Source: an uncultured Clostridium sp. (GTDB taxonomy: Bacteria > Bacillota > Clostridia > Peptostreptococcales > Peptostreptococcaceae). Taken from it: a DNA stretch of 64,000 nucleotides. Below, piece by piece: positions 1 to 8,096 of this stretch. The first letter of the stretch is position 1. Each line of letters starts with the position of its first letter. The DNA lies in contig USRS01000001.1 of NCBI GenBank assembly GCA_900557165.1, forward strand, positions 1 to 64,000. The letters run 5' to 3'. The notes below the pieces were generated by a model. It worked only from the letters and a program-made list of their open reading frames with translations, ran no database searches and had not been told where the DNA came from. Position numbers and translations under genes: made by a program.

Positions 1-52
1 CGCTGATGGTACTTGGTGGGCAACCGCCTGGGAGAGTAAGACGTAGCCACGT
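1..52 (+). rRNA. 5S ribosomal RNA, 3' end only
   Basis: The first bases match the conserved 3' third of bacterial 5S rRNA, including the GGGAGAGTAAGACG helix region. The 5' part lies outside the window, and the exact 3' end (about 50-53) is estimated. A tRNA-Asn gene follows within a few bases, so this is the tail of an rrn operon with a tRNA string attached. Confidence 0.85.
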
Positions 53-57
53 AATGT

Positions 58-132
<75 letters not shown>

Positions 133-141
133 AGAAAGTAT

Positions 142-231
142 GCCGAAGTGGCGGAACTGGCAGACGCACAGGACTTAAAATCCTGCGAAACTTATACTTT
201 CGTACCGGTTCGATTCCGGTCTTCGGCACCA
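142..231 (+). tRNA. tRNA-Leu (TAA)
   Basis: This class II tRNA of about 90 nt has a long variable arm. Acceptor arms GCCGAAG and CTTCGGC pair, the anticodon loop is CTTAAAA (anticodon TAA) and CCA is encoded. Confidence 0.96.
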
Positions 232-245
232 TACTTACTTAATAT

Positions 246-321
246 CGCGGAGTGGAGCAGTTGGCAGCTCGTCGGGCTCATAACCCGAAGGTCACAGGTT
301 CAAGTCCTGTCTCCGCAACCA
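246..321 (+). tRNA. initiator tRNA-fMet (CAT)
   Basis: The anticodon is CAT. Two initiator hallmarks are visible: the unpaired C1 x A72 at the end of the acceptor stem (CGCGGAG against CTCCGCA) and three consecutive G:C pairs closing the anticodon stem (GGG/CCC). CCA is encoded. Confidence 0.95.
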
Positions 322-333
322 TTTAAATATTAT

Positions 334-408
334 GGCTCATTGGTCAAGCGGTCAAGACACCGCCCTTTCACGGCGGTAACAGGGGTTCGATTCCCCTATG
401 AGTCACCA
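334..408 (+). tRNA. tRNA-Glu (TTC)
   Basis: Acceptor arms GGCTCAT and ATGAGTC pair. The anticodon loop CTTTCAC carries TTC, the T loop is standard and CCA is encoded. Confidence 0.97.
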
Positions 409-409
409 T

Positions 410-483
410 GCGGGTGTAGCTCAATGGTAGAGTTCCGGCCTTCCAAGCCGGCTGTGAGGGTTCGATCCCCTTCACCCGCTCCA
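410..483 (+). tRNA. tRNA-Gly (TCC)
   Basis: Acceptor arms GCGGGTG and CACCCGC pair. The anticodon loop CTTCCAA carries TCC and CCA is encoded. It starts two bases after the Glu tRNA, so the two must be cut from one precursor. Confidence 0.97.
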
Positions 484-496
484 TTTTTATTATCCC

Positions 497-572
497 GGGA
501 CCATAGCTCAGCTGGGAGAGCACCTGCCTTACAAGCAGGGGGTCACAGGTTCGAGCCCTGTTGGTCCCACCA
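497..572 (+). tRNA. tRNA-Val (TAC)
   Basis: Acceptor arms GGGACCA and TGGTCCC pair. The anticodon loop CTTACAA carries TAC and CCA is encoded. Confidence 0.97.
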
Positions 573-587
573 TTTAAATAAAAACGC

Positions 588-664
588 GGCCTGGTAGTTC
601 AGTTGGTTAGAATGCCAGCCTGTCACGCTGGAGGTCGAGGGTTCGAGCCCCTTCCAGGTCGCCA
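588..664 (+). tRNA. tRNA-Asp (GTC)
   Basis: Acceptor arms GGCCTGG and CCAGGTC pair. The anticodon loop CTGTCAC carries GTC. The discriminator is G and CCA is encoded. Confidence 0.97.
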
Positions 665-684
665 AAATACTTCTTAAATAATAT

Positions 685-760
685 GCTGGTATGGCTCAAT
701 TGGTAGAGCAGCTGACTTGTAATCAGCAGGTTGTAGGTTCGAGTCCTATTACCAGCTCCA
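685..760 (+). tRNA. tRNA-Thr (TGT)
   Basis: Acceptor arms GCTGGTA and TACCAGC pair. The anticodon loop CTTGTAA carries TGT and CCA is encoded. It is the last tRNA before the terminator. Confidence 0.97.
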
Positions 761-766
761 ATAATG

Positions 767-795
767 AACTAGGTTTTAAGACCTAGTTTTTTTTA
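767..795 (+). terminator. Terminator of the rrn-tRNA operon
   Basis: AACTAGGT pairs with ACCTAGTT around a short loop, followed by a T run. The opposite-strand gene stops immediately downstream, so the hairpin may serve both directions. Confidence 0.85.
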
Positions 796-1644
796 TTAAA
801 TTTCCTTAAATCCCTCACCAAGAACTTCAAAAATATCACTTATAATAATAAAGGCATTGGGATCTATTCTTTTAACTAATTTCTTAAGGGTCACCACTTG
901 TTTTTTTGAAACAACAACAAGCAAGACATTTTTTTCATTGCCACTATATAGCCCTCTACCATTTAAAATAGTCGCTCCTCTTTGTAATTCATCCGAAATA
1001 GAATTTCCTATTTCCTCATATTTATCAGAAATAATAGTAAAAGATGAAGATGTATTTATACCTTCAACCATAATATCACTGACCTTTACTATTATATAAA
1101 GAGACAAAGCAGAATATAGAGCAATTTCCAATTCCCTACTTACAATTCCCGACAAAATAACAACACATCCATCGGCAAACCCCATAAGAGTGGGAATACT
1201 AAGATTTGGCAAAAACTTCTTTGCTAAAAGAGCAATTAAATCTGTACCACCAGTACTTCCATTTATCCTAAAAATAAGACCAAGGGCCAATCCTAAAATA
1301 ATTCCACCAGATATGGCAGACAAAAGCACATCATCAGTAACATGGACATATGATAAATTTTCAGTTAATTTTAATGATAAAGTAAGAAATATTATGCCAA
1401 AGAAAGTCTTTGTGGCATCTTTTTTACCAAGAATCCTAAAGGCAAATAAAAATAGGGGAATATCAAAACAGATATTTATAAGCCAAATGGGAATTCCCGT
1501 TAAAGTATTTATAATTATGGATACGCCAGTTAACCCTCCAGGAGCAATGTTGTGGGGATTTAAAAACATATTTATGGAAATACCCATTAATAAACAACCC
1601 ACCAAAAGTATGATAACTTCATCTAATTTTAGTGATAATTTCAT
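796..1644 (-). CDS. YitT family membrane protein (DUF161/DUF2179)
   Basis: A 282-residue membrane protein of the YitT family, whose function is not established. The N-terminal two thirds hold about five to six hydrophobic helices with the family signatures NPHNIAPGGLTG and NGSTGGTD. The last 60 or so residues form a soluble DUF2179 domain (GRGLYSGNEKNVLLVVV, then FIIISD). A GTG at 1653 is also in frame, but I chose the ATG at 1644 because AAAGGTG lies just upstream at good spacing. The gene is convergent with the tRNA operon and transcribed alone. Confidence 0.85.
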   Translation of the reverse strand: MKLSLKLDEVIILLVGCLLMGISINMFLNPHNIAPGGLTGVSIIINTLTGIPIWLINICFDIPLFLFAFRILGKKDATKTFFGIIFLTLSLKLTENLSYVHVTDDVLLSAISGGIILGLALGLIFRINGSTGGTDLIALLAKKFLPNLSIPTLMGFADGCVVILSGIVSRELEIALYSALSLYIIVKVSDIMVEGINTSSSFTIISDKYEEIGNSISDELQRGATILNGRGLYSGNEKNVLLVVVSKKQVVTLKKLVKRIDPNAFIIISDIFEVLGEGFKEI

Positions 1645-1782
1645 TTTTTTCACCTTTCACAGCATTTTTTATAAGTTTAACCAAGAAAATATAAAAATAT
1701 GTGATTTTGAAGAAATGATGAAAGGTACTATTTTTACTTTCAATTGAATAATAAATTATATGAAAATAATTGGGGGGATTGT

Positions 1783-3264
1783 ATGTTTTTAAAAAGTAAA
1801 AATAGAAATTACGTCTTTATTTTTTCTTTGATATTGACGGGAATAATAGTAGTTGTGGGGATTTTTTTACCAGATAGATTTAATTATATTTCCACAAAAC
1901 TATTTAATGCACTTGTAGATAAATTTAGCCCCATGTATCTTCTACTTATGCTAGGCATATTTGCTTTTTCAATTTATTTAGCTTGTAGTAAATATGGAGA
2001 TATAAAACTGGGAAAAGAAAATGACAAACCGGAATTTAGCAATATTGTCTGGTTTTCCATGTTGTTTGGGGCAGGAATGGGCATAGGATTAGTTTTCTTT
2101 GGAGCATGGGAGCCTATGAGCCATTTTGCTAACCCACTAAACGCCCAGCCGGGAAGTGAAGATGCCATCAGATTTGCCATGGAACAAAGCTTTATACACT
2201 GGGGGGTTATGTCTTGGGTTTCCTATGCAGTCATAGGAGTATCACTGGCATATTTTCAATTTAGAAAGGGAAGAAAAGGACTTATAAGCACTACGTTAGA
2301 TCCTATTTTAGAAAATAACAAACACAAAAACACCATAAAAATGATAGTAGACGTTATGGCAGTCTTTATCACCATAGTAGGTGTGGCAGCATCCATGGGA
2401 CTGGGTACTATGCAAATTGGTGGAGGAGTAGAATACTTATTTGGCATAAAAAATAATTTCAAATTGCAAATTGCAATTATAATTGTAATAACAATAATTT
2501 ACATATATACAGCCGTTGGTGGACTGGACAATGGTATGAAACAATTATCAAATATAAACTTAACCTTGGCCACAATTTTAGTGGTGGGATGTTTTTTTGT
2601 GGGACCTACATCAGAAATTATGAACACCTTTGTAAATGGCATGGGAGACTACATCAACTATTTCGTATCACAAAGCTTATTTATAAATCCCATAACTAGC
2701 AACGAATGGGTATACAAATGGAGAATTTTTTATTGGGCCTATTGGATTTCCTGGTCACCTTTTGTAGGTGTATTTATTGCTAGAATTTCCAAGGGGAGAA
2801 CAATTAGAGAATTTGTCATGGGAGTTATAATAATTCCTTCTATTATATGTATGGCTTGGTTTGCCATATTTGGAATGATGGGCATGAACTTAGGATTAGA
2901 ATTTGTCCAAGATGCCATAGTATATACTGATACTGCTCTTTTTAAAGTATTTGCCAACTACCCTGGAGGTGTATTATTTTCTGTAATTTGTATATTCTTG
3001 CTTTTTACCTTCTTTATAACATCAGCAAACTCCGCCGTATATGTACTGGGAATGTTCACATCTAGGGGCAATCTAAATCCTAAAAACTTTAATAAAATCA
3101 TATGGGGAGTTATCCAAGCACTTTTCGCCGTTGTTTTCATAATGCTTGGAGGACTGGACATACTGCAAAGATTTGCCATAGTAGTATCTTTTCCTTTTGC
3201 TTTTGTAATAATAGGCATAATTGTAGCTTTTATGAAAGAATTGAAAAAAGAAAAGGTAAAATAG
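1783..3264 (+). CDS. BCCT family betaine/carnitine/choline-type transporter
   Basis: A 493-residue secondary transporter of the BCCT family, which moves quaternary ammonium osmolytes with Na+ or H+. About twelve membrane helices can be seen. Family motifs are the glycine-rich GAGMGIGLVFFGAWEP near residue 92-110 and the tryptophan-rich WAYWISWSPFVGVFIAR box. An in-frame TTG exists at 1744, but the ATG at 1783 sits behind a strong GGGGGGA site, so it is preferred. The gene stands alone and ends at a terminator. The substrate cannot be told from the sequence; an osmoprotectant such as glycine betaine is the usual one. Confidence 0.9.
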   Translation: MFLKSKNRNYVFIFSLILTGIIVVVGIFLPDRFNYISTKLFNALVDKFSPMYLLLMLGIFAFSIYLACSKYGDIKLGKENDKPEFSNIVWFSMLFGAGMGIGLVFFGAWEPMSHFANPLNAQPGSEDAIRFAMEQSFIHWGVMSWVSYAVIGVSLAYFQFRKGRKGLISTTLDPILENNKHKNTIKMIVDVMAVFITIVGVAASMGLGTMQIGGGVEYLFGIKNNFKLQIAIIIVITIIYIYTAVGGLDNGMKQLSNINLTLATILVVGCFFVGPTSEIMNTFVNGMGDYINYFVSQSLFINPITSNEWVYKWRIFYWAYWISWSPFVGVFIARISKGRTIREFVMGVIIIPSIICMAWFAIFGMMGMNLGLEFVQDAIVYTDTALFKVFANYPGGVLFSVICIFLLFTFFITSANSAVYVLGMFTSRGNLNPKNFNKIIWGVIQALFAVVFIMLGGLDILQRFAIVVSFPFAFVIIGIIVAFMKELKKEKVK

Positions 3265-3293
3265 ATAAAATAAAAATTATATGACGGATGTTC

Positions 3294-3329
3294 AAAAAAA
3301 TGTACAATTCTTGTTGTGCATTTTTTTTA
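3294..3329 (+). terminator. Terminator after the BCCT gene
   Basis: An A-rich arm, ATGTACAA, pairs (one G-U) with TTGTGCAT and is followed by a run of eight T. The 3' arm also holds the -35 box proposed for the capsule promoter. Confidence 0.75.
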
Positions 3330-3342
3330 TTATCTATATAAT
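3314..3342 (+). promoter_or_regulatory. Probable promoter of capsule locus A
   Basis: A TTGTGC -35 box (3314-3319), a 17-base spacer and a perfect TATAAT (3337-3342) lie upstream of the WYL regulator. The -35 box is inside the 3' arm of the preceding terminator hairpin, so the two signals are nested. Confidence 0.5.
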
Positions 3343-3350
3343 GAAATTAG

Positions 3351-3390
3351 ATATAAAATGCCATTTATTTCCAATAAGTGCCTTTTATAT
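3351..3390 (+). promoter_or_regulatory. Leader hairpin of capsule locus A
   Basis: ATATAAAA at 3351-3358 pairs with TTTTATAT at 3383-3390. Inner pairing of ATTTA with TAAGT continues the stem after a small internal loop. It begins about nine bases after the -10 box, so it would form the first structure in the transcript. No T run follows, so it is not a simple terminator. Confidence 0.4.
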
Positions 3391-3411
3391 GAAAAATATG
3401 GGAGGGGAAAA

Positions 3412-4080
3412 ATGGAAAAGGTAAGCAATAATGTTAAGTTCTGTACCTTTGTAAATATACTTAGAACTTATTCCAATGAAGATGTTTCCTTGTCCACAAA
3501 AGAAATTAACCATCATATGAAAGAAAGGCTAGGACTTACACTAGACAGAAGAACTATATACTCATATATAAAAGATATGAGACATATGGGTCTAGAAGTT
3601 AGTGATTACAACAAAGAAAAGGAAGGATACTACCTTGTTGATAGCTATTTTAAAGAATATGAGTTAAAACTTTTAATGGATTCAGTAAAATCTAGCAAAT
3701 TTATAACAAAGAAAAAAACTGAAGAACTTCTAGAAAAAATAAGTAGACTAAATTGTATTTACAGAGGGAGAATTGTAAAAAGTGATGTGCTTATTGAAGA
3801 AAATAGTAAATCTACCAATGATAAAATCTATGACCATATGGAAATCATAAGAAATGCTATAGATATCAATAAAAAAATTACTTTTAATTATTCAGACAAC
3901 CAAGTTGACACTTCAAAAATCAATCCAATATACATGATTAACGACAATGACTACTACTATTTAGTAGGCCACAAAGACAACATAGACGACATCTTTTATT
4001 ATAGAATTGACAAAATGACAGATATAAAAATTTTAGAAGAATATGCAGAAACTGGAGGTAGCAATGGAACAGAGCATTAA
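3412..4080 (+). CDS. HTH-WYL transcriptional regulator, short form
   Basis: A 222-residue regulator. Residues about 1-70 form a winged HTH (STKEINHHM then DRRTIYSYIKDM). Residues about 140-215 hold a WYL-type ligand-sensing core with ITFNY and YYLVGH. It ends soon after RIDKMTDI, where full-length WYL regulators carry a further C-terminal WCX domain, so it is shorter than the usual 300 residues. The start at 3412 is chosen for GGGAGGGG just upstream. Its last 17 bases overlap the Wzz gene, so it is the first gene of the capsule operon and a likely local regulator. Confidence 0.8.
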   Translation: MEKVSNNVKFCTFVNILRTYSNEDVSLSTKEINHHMKERLGLTLDRRTIYSYIKDMRHMGLEVSDYNKEKEGYYLVDSYFKEYELKLLMDSVKSSKFITKKKTEELLEKISRLNCIYRGRIVKSDVLIEENSKSTNDKIYDHMEIIRNAIDINKKITFNYSDNQVDTSKINPIYMINDNDYYYLVGHKDNIDDIFYYRIDKMTDIKILEEYAETGGSNGTEH

Positions 4081-4801
4081 TTTAAGAGAGTATCTAGACA
4101 TACTAAAAAGAAGAAGAATTATAGTAATTTTAGTTATGATTATATGTTTAGGACTGGGAGGATACAAAACTTATGTAAATTATGAAAGTTATGTACCCAC
4201 ATACAGATCAAGCGTGACAGTTAGAATTAATAGTACTAAAAATGTGAAAAAGAAGAAAAAAGATGACACTACAACAAATCAATTAGACCCATATTCTACA
4301 TACAATATATCTTTAAATCAAAACATTGCCAGTACATATGCATCTTTGGCAGAATCAAACAACGTAAGAAACTTAGTGGCAAGCTCTCTAAAAGTATCAG
4401 CAGCAGAACTTGGAACTATAAAAACAACAGTTAGGGAAGATATAGCAGAATTCATAGACATAACTGTAATTAACAAAAGCCCAGAAATGGCTCAAAAAGT
4501 AGTAAAAAAAATACCATCAGCTTTTAATGAAGAATTAATAAGACTTATGGGAATAGATTGTGTACAAGTTGTATATGAAGCATCAGATCCTGCTTTAATA
4601 GAAAGAGGAAAAGATTTAACTATACTAAAAGCAGCAGGAGTTGGTGTAGTTCTTTCCATATTTTTAGTTTTACTTGCAGAATGTTTAGATACAAAAATAG
4701 TAACACCAGATGATATAAATAAATACTGGAATTATCAACTAATAGGAACTATTCCTTTAGACAGATCAAATTCCAAAGGTAAACGTCGTACTAAAAAATA
4801 A
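4064..4801 (+). CDS. Capsule chain-length determinant / kinase activator (Wzz/CapA type), copy A
   Basis: A 245-residue membrane protein of the Wzz/YveK type. It has one N-terminal helix near residues 20-40, an extracellular domain, and a second helix near residues 190-212, followed by a short cytoplasmic tail. Such proteins set polymer length and activate the partner BY-kinase, which is encoded 10 bases downstream. The start at 4064 follows GGAGG inside the end of the WYL gene, suggesting translational coupling. A basic stretch (KNVKKKKKD) near residue 60 is unusual. Copy B at 57919-58656 has exactly the same length. Confidence 0.88.
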   Translation: MEQSINLREYLDILKRRRIIVILVMIICLGLGGYKTYVNYESYVPTYRSSVTVRINSTKNVKKKKKDDTTTNQLDPYSTYNISLNQNIASTYASLAESNNVRNLVASSLKVSAAELGTIKTTVREDIAEFIDITVINKSPEMAQKVVKKIPSAFNEELIRLMGIDCVQVVYEASDPALIERGKDLTILKAAGVGVVLSIFLVLLAECLDTKIVTPDDINKYWNYQLIGTIPLDRSNSKGKRRTKK

Positions 4802-4811
4802 GGAGGACAAA

Positions 4812-5504
4812 ATGTTAGGATTATATGACAGTGGAAGCTTTGAAGTAAACGAAGCATACAGGGAAGTAAGAACTAATATTTCATTAAATACAGATATAAA
4901 AACCATAGTTTTTACAAGTGCAGAAATGGACGAAGGAAAAACAACTACAGTATGTTCCATGGCAAAATGTTTTTCTGATTTGGAAAATCATAAAATACTT
5001 TTAATTGACTGCGACTTTAGAAAAAGATCAGTAGCTAGAGTATTGGATATACCAAATGAAAAAGGAATAGCCGATGTGGCAATGAACGATATGGACTTAA
5101 AAGAATGTATAAAAAAGGTTGATGGAGTAGATGTGTTAACATGTGGTAGATCACCTCTAAATACATCAGTTTTAATAGAATCAAAAAAATTTAGAGATAT
5201 AATAGAAAATCTAAAAAAAGACTACGACTATATCTTTATAGACTCACCACCTCTTAGTAGATTAAATGATGCAGCCATCCTTGCCAGATATGCAGATGGA
5301 ACAATAATAATAACTGCATCAGGAGGTATAGACCAACAAATGGCAAAAGTAACAAGGGACAAACTAGAAAAAGTAAACGCAAGAGTCATAGGAGTTATAC
5401 TTAACAAATTTAAATCTGAAGATCATAAATATTATAAATATTATGGATATTATAAAGATGATAAAAAACATAGATTATTTTTTAAAAGAAGAAAACATGG
5501 ATAA
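4812..5504 (+). CDS. Capsule BY-kinase (CpsD/CapB type), copy A
   Basis: A 230-residue cytoplasmic tyrosine kinase. It has the EAYREVRTN oligomerisation motif, a Walker A loop (AEMDEGKTTT, Lys43), Walker A' (LLIDCDF) and Walker B (YIFIDSPP). The C-terminal Tyr cluster (YYKYYGYY) is the expected autophosphorylation site. It follows the Wzz gene with an AAGGAGG site and would act with it in controlling polymer assembly. Family knowledge gives the function; the motifs are directly visible. Confidence 0.92.
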   Translation: MLGLYDSGSFEVNEAYREVRTNISLNTDIKTIVFTSAEMDEGKTTTVCSMAKCFSDLENHKILLIDCDFRKRSVARVLDIPNEKGIADVAMNDMDLKECIKKVDGVDVLTCGRSPLNTSVLIESKKFRDIIENLKKDYDYIFIDSPPLSRLNDAAILARYADGTIIITASGGIDQQMAKVTRDKLEKVNARVIGVILNKFKSEDHKYYKYYGYYKDDKKHRLFFKRRKHG

Positions 5505-5546
5505 TTAATTTATAATGAATTAGTTGTTTGTAGGGGAGATGGCTAA

Positions 5547-7439
5547 ATGGGAGCTAAGGTTTTGGAAAAAATAAATAGCTACAACAAAGAATATGGTGAT
5601 TTTAGGTATAAACAAGCAATATTATTAATGACAGATGCCATGGTCTTTATGGGGGCTTTTATCATATCTTTATTAGTTACCTTAGGCATTATATATTTTA
5701 ACAACTTATTATTTTTAACAATGGTAATAATAAGCCTCATTACTTTTATGATAATAGGAGATTACAAAACATTATGGTCAACAAGTGTGGACAAAGAAGT
5801 AATAACTATTTTTATTTCAACAGTATTTTCCACATTAATATCTTATATCTTCATAAATTTGCTGGGATTTGACTATCCCATAGCTTTTTATATTATGTAT
5901 GGACTATTTACACATGTGGGTATATGTTCCATTCGTATAGTCTATAGAGGACTTAGAAGAGGAATTCTTTATTTAAAAGCATATGACAATTTGGAAAATA
6001 GAAAAAAAGTACTCATAATAGGGGCAGGTGTGGCAGGACAACTTATTTTAAAAGAAATGTTTGAAAATCCACAACTAAATATGTACCCTGTGGGAATAAT
6101 TGATGACAATGAAGATAAGCTGGGCAAAACATATTACAACGTACCTGTTATAGGCACTACTGATGAAATTGAAACAATAGCTAAAAATCTAAATGTGGAA
6201 GAAATTATTTTTACCATAGCAAAAATAAAAAGAAAAAGAAAACGTGAAATAATGCAAATTTGTAAAAATACAAAATGTAAAATAAAGACCATACCAGGAA
6301 TATATGAATTAATTGACGGAAAAGTAAGCATAAAAAAAATCAGAGATGTAAACATTGAAGATTTGCTAGGAAGAGAAAGTAGACAAATTAAAGACAGTGA
6401 AGTTGTTGATTTTATAAAAAATAAAAAAGTATTAGTAACAGGGGCAGGAGGCTCCATAGGATCTGAGTTATGTAGGCAAATATGTGACTTAGAGCCAAAA
6501 GAACTTATACTCCTTGATATATACGAAAATAATGTTTATGAAATTCAACAGGAACTGAGTAGAAAGAGACAAGACAAAAATATAAAAGTTTTGATTGCAT
6601 CTGTGAGAGATAAAAAAAGAATGGATGAAATATTTAGTAGCTATAAGCCAGAAATAGTATTTCATGCAGCAGCACATAAACATGTGCCTCTTATGGAGGA
6701 TAGTCCTTGTGAAGCAATTAAAAATAATGTCTTTGGTACATTAAATGTGGCTCAAATTTCAGCAAAATACAAAGTAGAAAGATTTGTACTAATATCAACA
6801 GATAAGGCGGTGAATCCTACAAATATAATGGGTGCCACTAAGAGATGTTGTGAAATGATAGTACAAACTTTGGAAAAAAGTAGTTTTACTGAATTTGTGG
6901 CAGTGAGATTTGGCAATGTGCTGGGAAGTAATGGTTCTGTAGTTCCTCTGTTTAAAAAACAAATAGAAGAAGGAGGACCAGTAAAAGTAACTCATCCAGA
7001 GATAACTAGGTTTTTTATGACCATACCAGAGGCAGTATCCCTTGTGTTGGAGGCAGGAGCAATTGCTAAGGGTGGCGAAATATTTGTGCTTAATATGGGA
7101 GAGCCGGTGAAGATTCTTGATTTGGCAAAAAATCTTATAACACTTAGTGGGTTGGAGCCAGATGTGGATATTAAGATTGAGTTTACTGGGCTTAGACCTG
7201 GGGAGAAGCTTTATGAGGAGATTCTTATGGATGAAGAAGGTCTGACAGATACGAATAAGGATAAGATTTATATTGGACAACCTATTGATGTGGATGAAGG
7301 GGAGTTGTTTGATAAGTTGAAGTATTTGAAGTATGTGGCAGATATGGAGGATGAAGTGGAAGTTAGGTATGCTATGAAGAATTTGGTACCTACTTATGTG
7401 ATAAAAGGGCAAGAAGAAAAAATGGCTGCAACAGTATAA
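5547..7439 (+). CDS. Membrane-anchored UDP-sugar 4,6-dehydratase/epimerase (CapD/FlaA1/WbpM type), copy A
   Basis: A 630-residue long-form nucleotide-sugar dehydratase. Four membrane helices occupy about the first 140 residues. A first Rossmann-like domain starts with VLIIGAGVAG, and the catalytic SDR domain starts with [15 protein letters not shown] near residue 295. The active-site segment [16 protein letters not shown] fits the Ser-Met-Lys form of the family, where Met replaces the usual Tyr. It probably makes the 4-keto-6-deoxy precursor of the first sugar (QuiNAc, FucNAc or bacillosamine type). Copy B at 59460 has the same length and much of the same sequence. GGGGAG supports this start. 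Confidence 0.9.
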   Translation: MGAKVLEKINSYNKEYGDFRYKQAILLMTDAMVFMGAFIISLLVTLGIIYFNNLLFLTMVIISLITFMIIGDYKTLWSTSVDKEVITIFISTVFSTLISYIFINLLGFDYPIAFYIMYGLFTHVGICSIRIVYRGLRRGILYLKAYDNLENRKKVLIIGAGVAGQLILKEMFENPQLNMYPVGIIDDNEDKLGKTYYNVPVIGTTDEIETIAKNLNVEEIIFTIAKIKRKRKREIMQICKNTKCKIKTIPGIYELIDGKVSIKKIRDVNIEDLLGRESRQIKDSEVVDFIKNKKVLVTGAGGSIGSELCRQICDLEPKELILLDIYENNVYEIQQELSRKRQDKNIKVLIASVRDKKRMDEIFSSYKPEIVFHAAAHKHVPLMEDSPCEAIKNNVFGTLNVAQISAKYKVERFVLISTDKAVNPTNIMGATKRCCEMIVQTLEKSSFTEFVAVRFGNVLGSNGSVVPLFKKQIEEGGPVKVTHPEITRFFMTIPEAVSLVLEAGAIAKGGEIFVLNMGEPVKILDLAKNLITLSGLEPDVDIKIEFTGLRPGEKLYEEILMDEEGLTDTNKDKIYIGQPIDVDEGELFDKLKYLKYVADMEDEVEVRYAMKNLVPTYVIKGQEEKMAATV

Positions 7440-7466
7440 AAAATAAAAATAAAGTGGTGAATATGG

Positions 7467-8078
7467 GTGTATAAAAAAATAAAAAGGGGTTTGGATATTA
7501 TTTTTTCATTAGTACTCTTAATAATAGGAGGAATATTTTTATTAATAGTGGGATTGATTATAAAAATAGATTCTCCTGGTCCTGCTATATTTAAGCAGGA
7601 ACGATTAGGATTGAATGGAAAAGTATTCAATATTTATAAGTTTCGTTCCATGTGTCAAGGTGCTGAAAAAAAAGGAACAGGGGTATATTCTCTAAAAGGA
7701 GATCCAAGGGTAACGAAAGTGGGACGATTTATTAGAGCAACAAGTATTGACGAGTTACCACAGCTTATTAATATATTAAAAGGAGAAATGAGCTTTATAG
7801 GTCCAAGACCTACATTAACTTATCACCCATGGAAATTGGAAGAATATACAGATGAACAAATGAAAAGATTTAAAGTTAGACCAGGAGTTACTGGACTAGC
7901 TCAAATAAATGGAAGAAAAGATATTCCATGGGATGAAAGAATAATTTATGACGTTAACTATGTTGAAAATTTAAGTTTTATGCTGGATTTAAAAATACTA
8001 CTAAAAACTATAGTGAAAGTATTTAAAATGAGTGATAATGTAAACACTTATGAAACAGCAACGAAAACTAATAAGTAA
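7467..8078 (+). CDS. Priming undecaprenyl-phosphate sugar transferase, copy A
   Basis: A 203-residue monotopic phosphoglycosyl transferase (bacterial sugar transferase family). It has one N-terminal hydrophobic helix, KFRSM with the catalytic region behind it, SIDELPQLINILKGEMSFIGPRP, and PGVTGLAQINGR. It puts the first sugar phosphate on undecaprenyl phosphate. The start is a GTG with only a weak GTGGTGA site. The N-terminus aligns with copy B (MYKKIKRGLDII against [12 protein letters not shown]), which supports the GTG. It lies 27 bases after the dehydratase gene. Confidence 0.9.
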   Translation: MYKKIKRGLDIIFSLVLLIIGGIFLLIVGLIIKIDSPGPAIFKQERLGLNGKVFNIYKFRSMCQGAEKKGTGVYSLKGDPRVTKVGRFIRATSIDELPQLINILKGEMSFIGPRPTLTYHPWKLEEYTDEQMKRFKVRPGVTGLAQINGRKDIPWDERIIYDVNYVENLSFMLDLKILLKTIVKVFKMSDNVNTYETATKTNK

Positions 8079-8096
8079 TAAATGGAGGATGGATAC

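Noticed and set aside
6795-7412. A 205-codon minus-strand open frame inside the dehydratase gene
   Set aside because: It is the shadow of a well-supported 630-residue enzyme and has no family-like composition (His, Ile and Lys rich).
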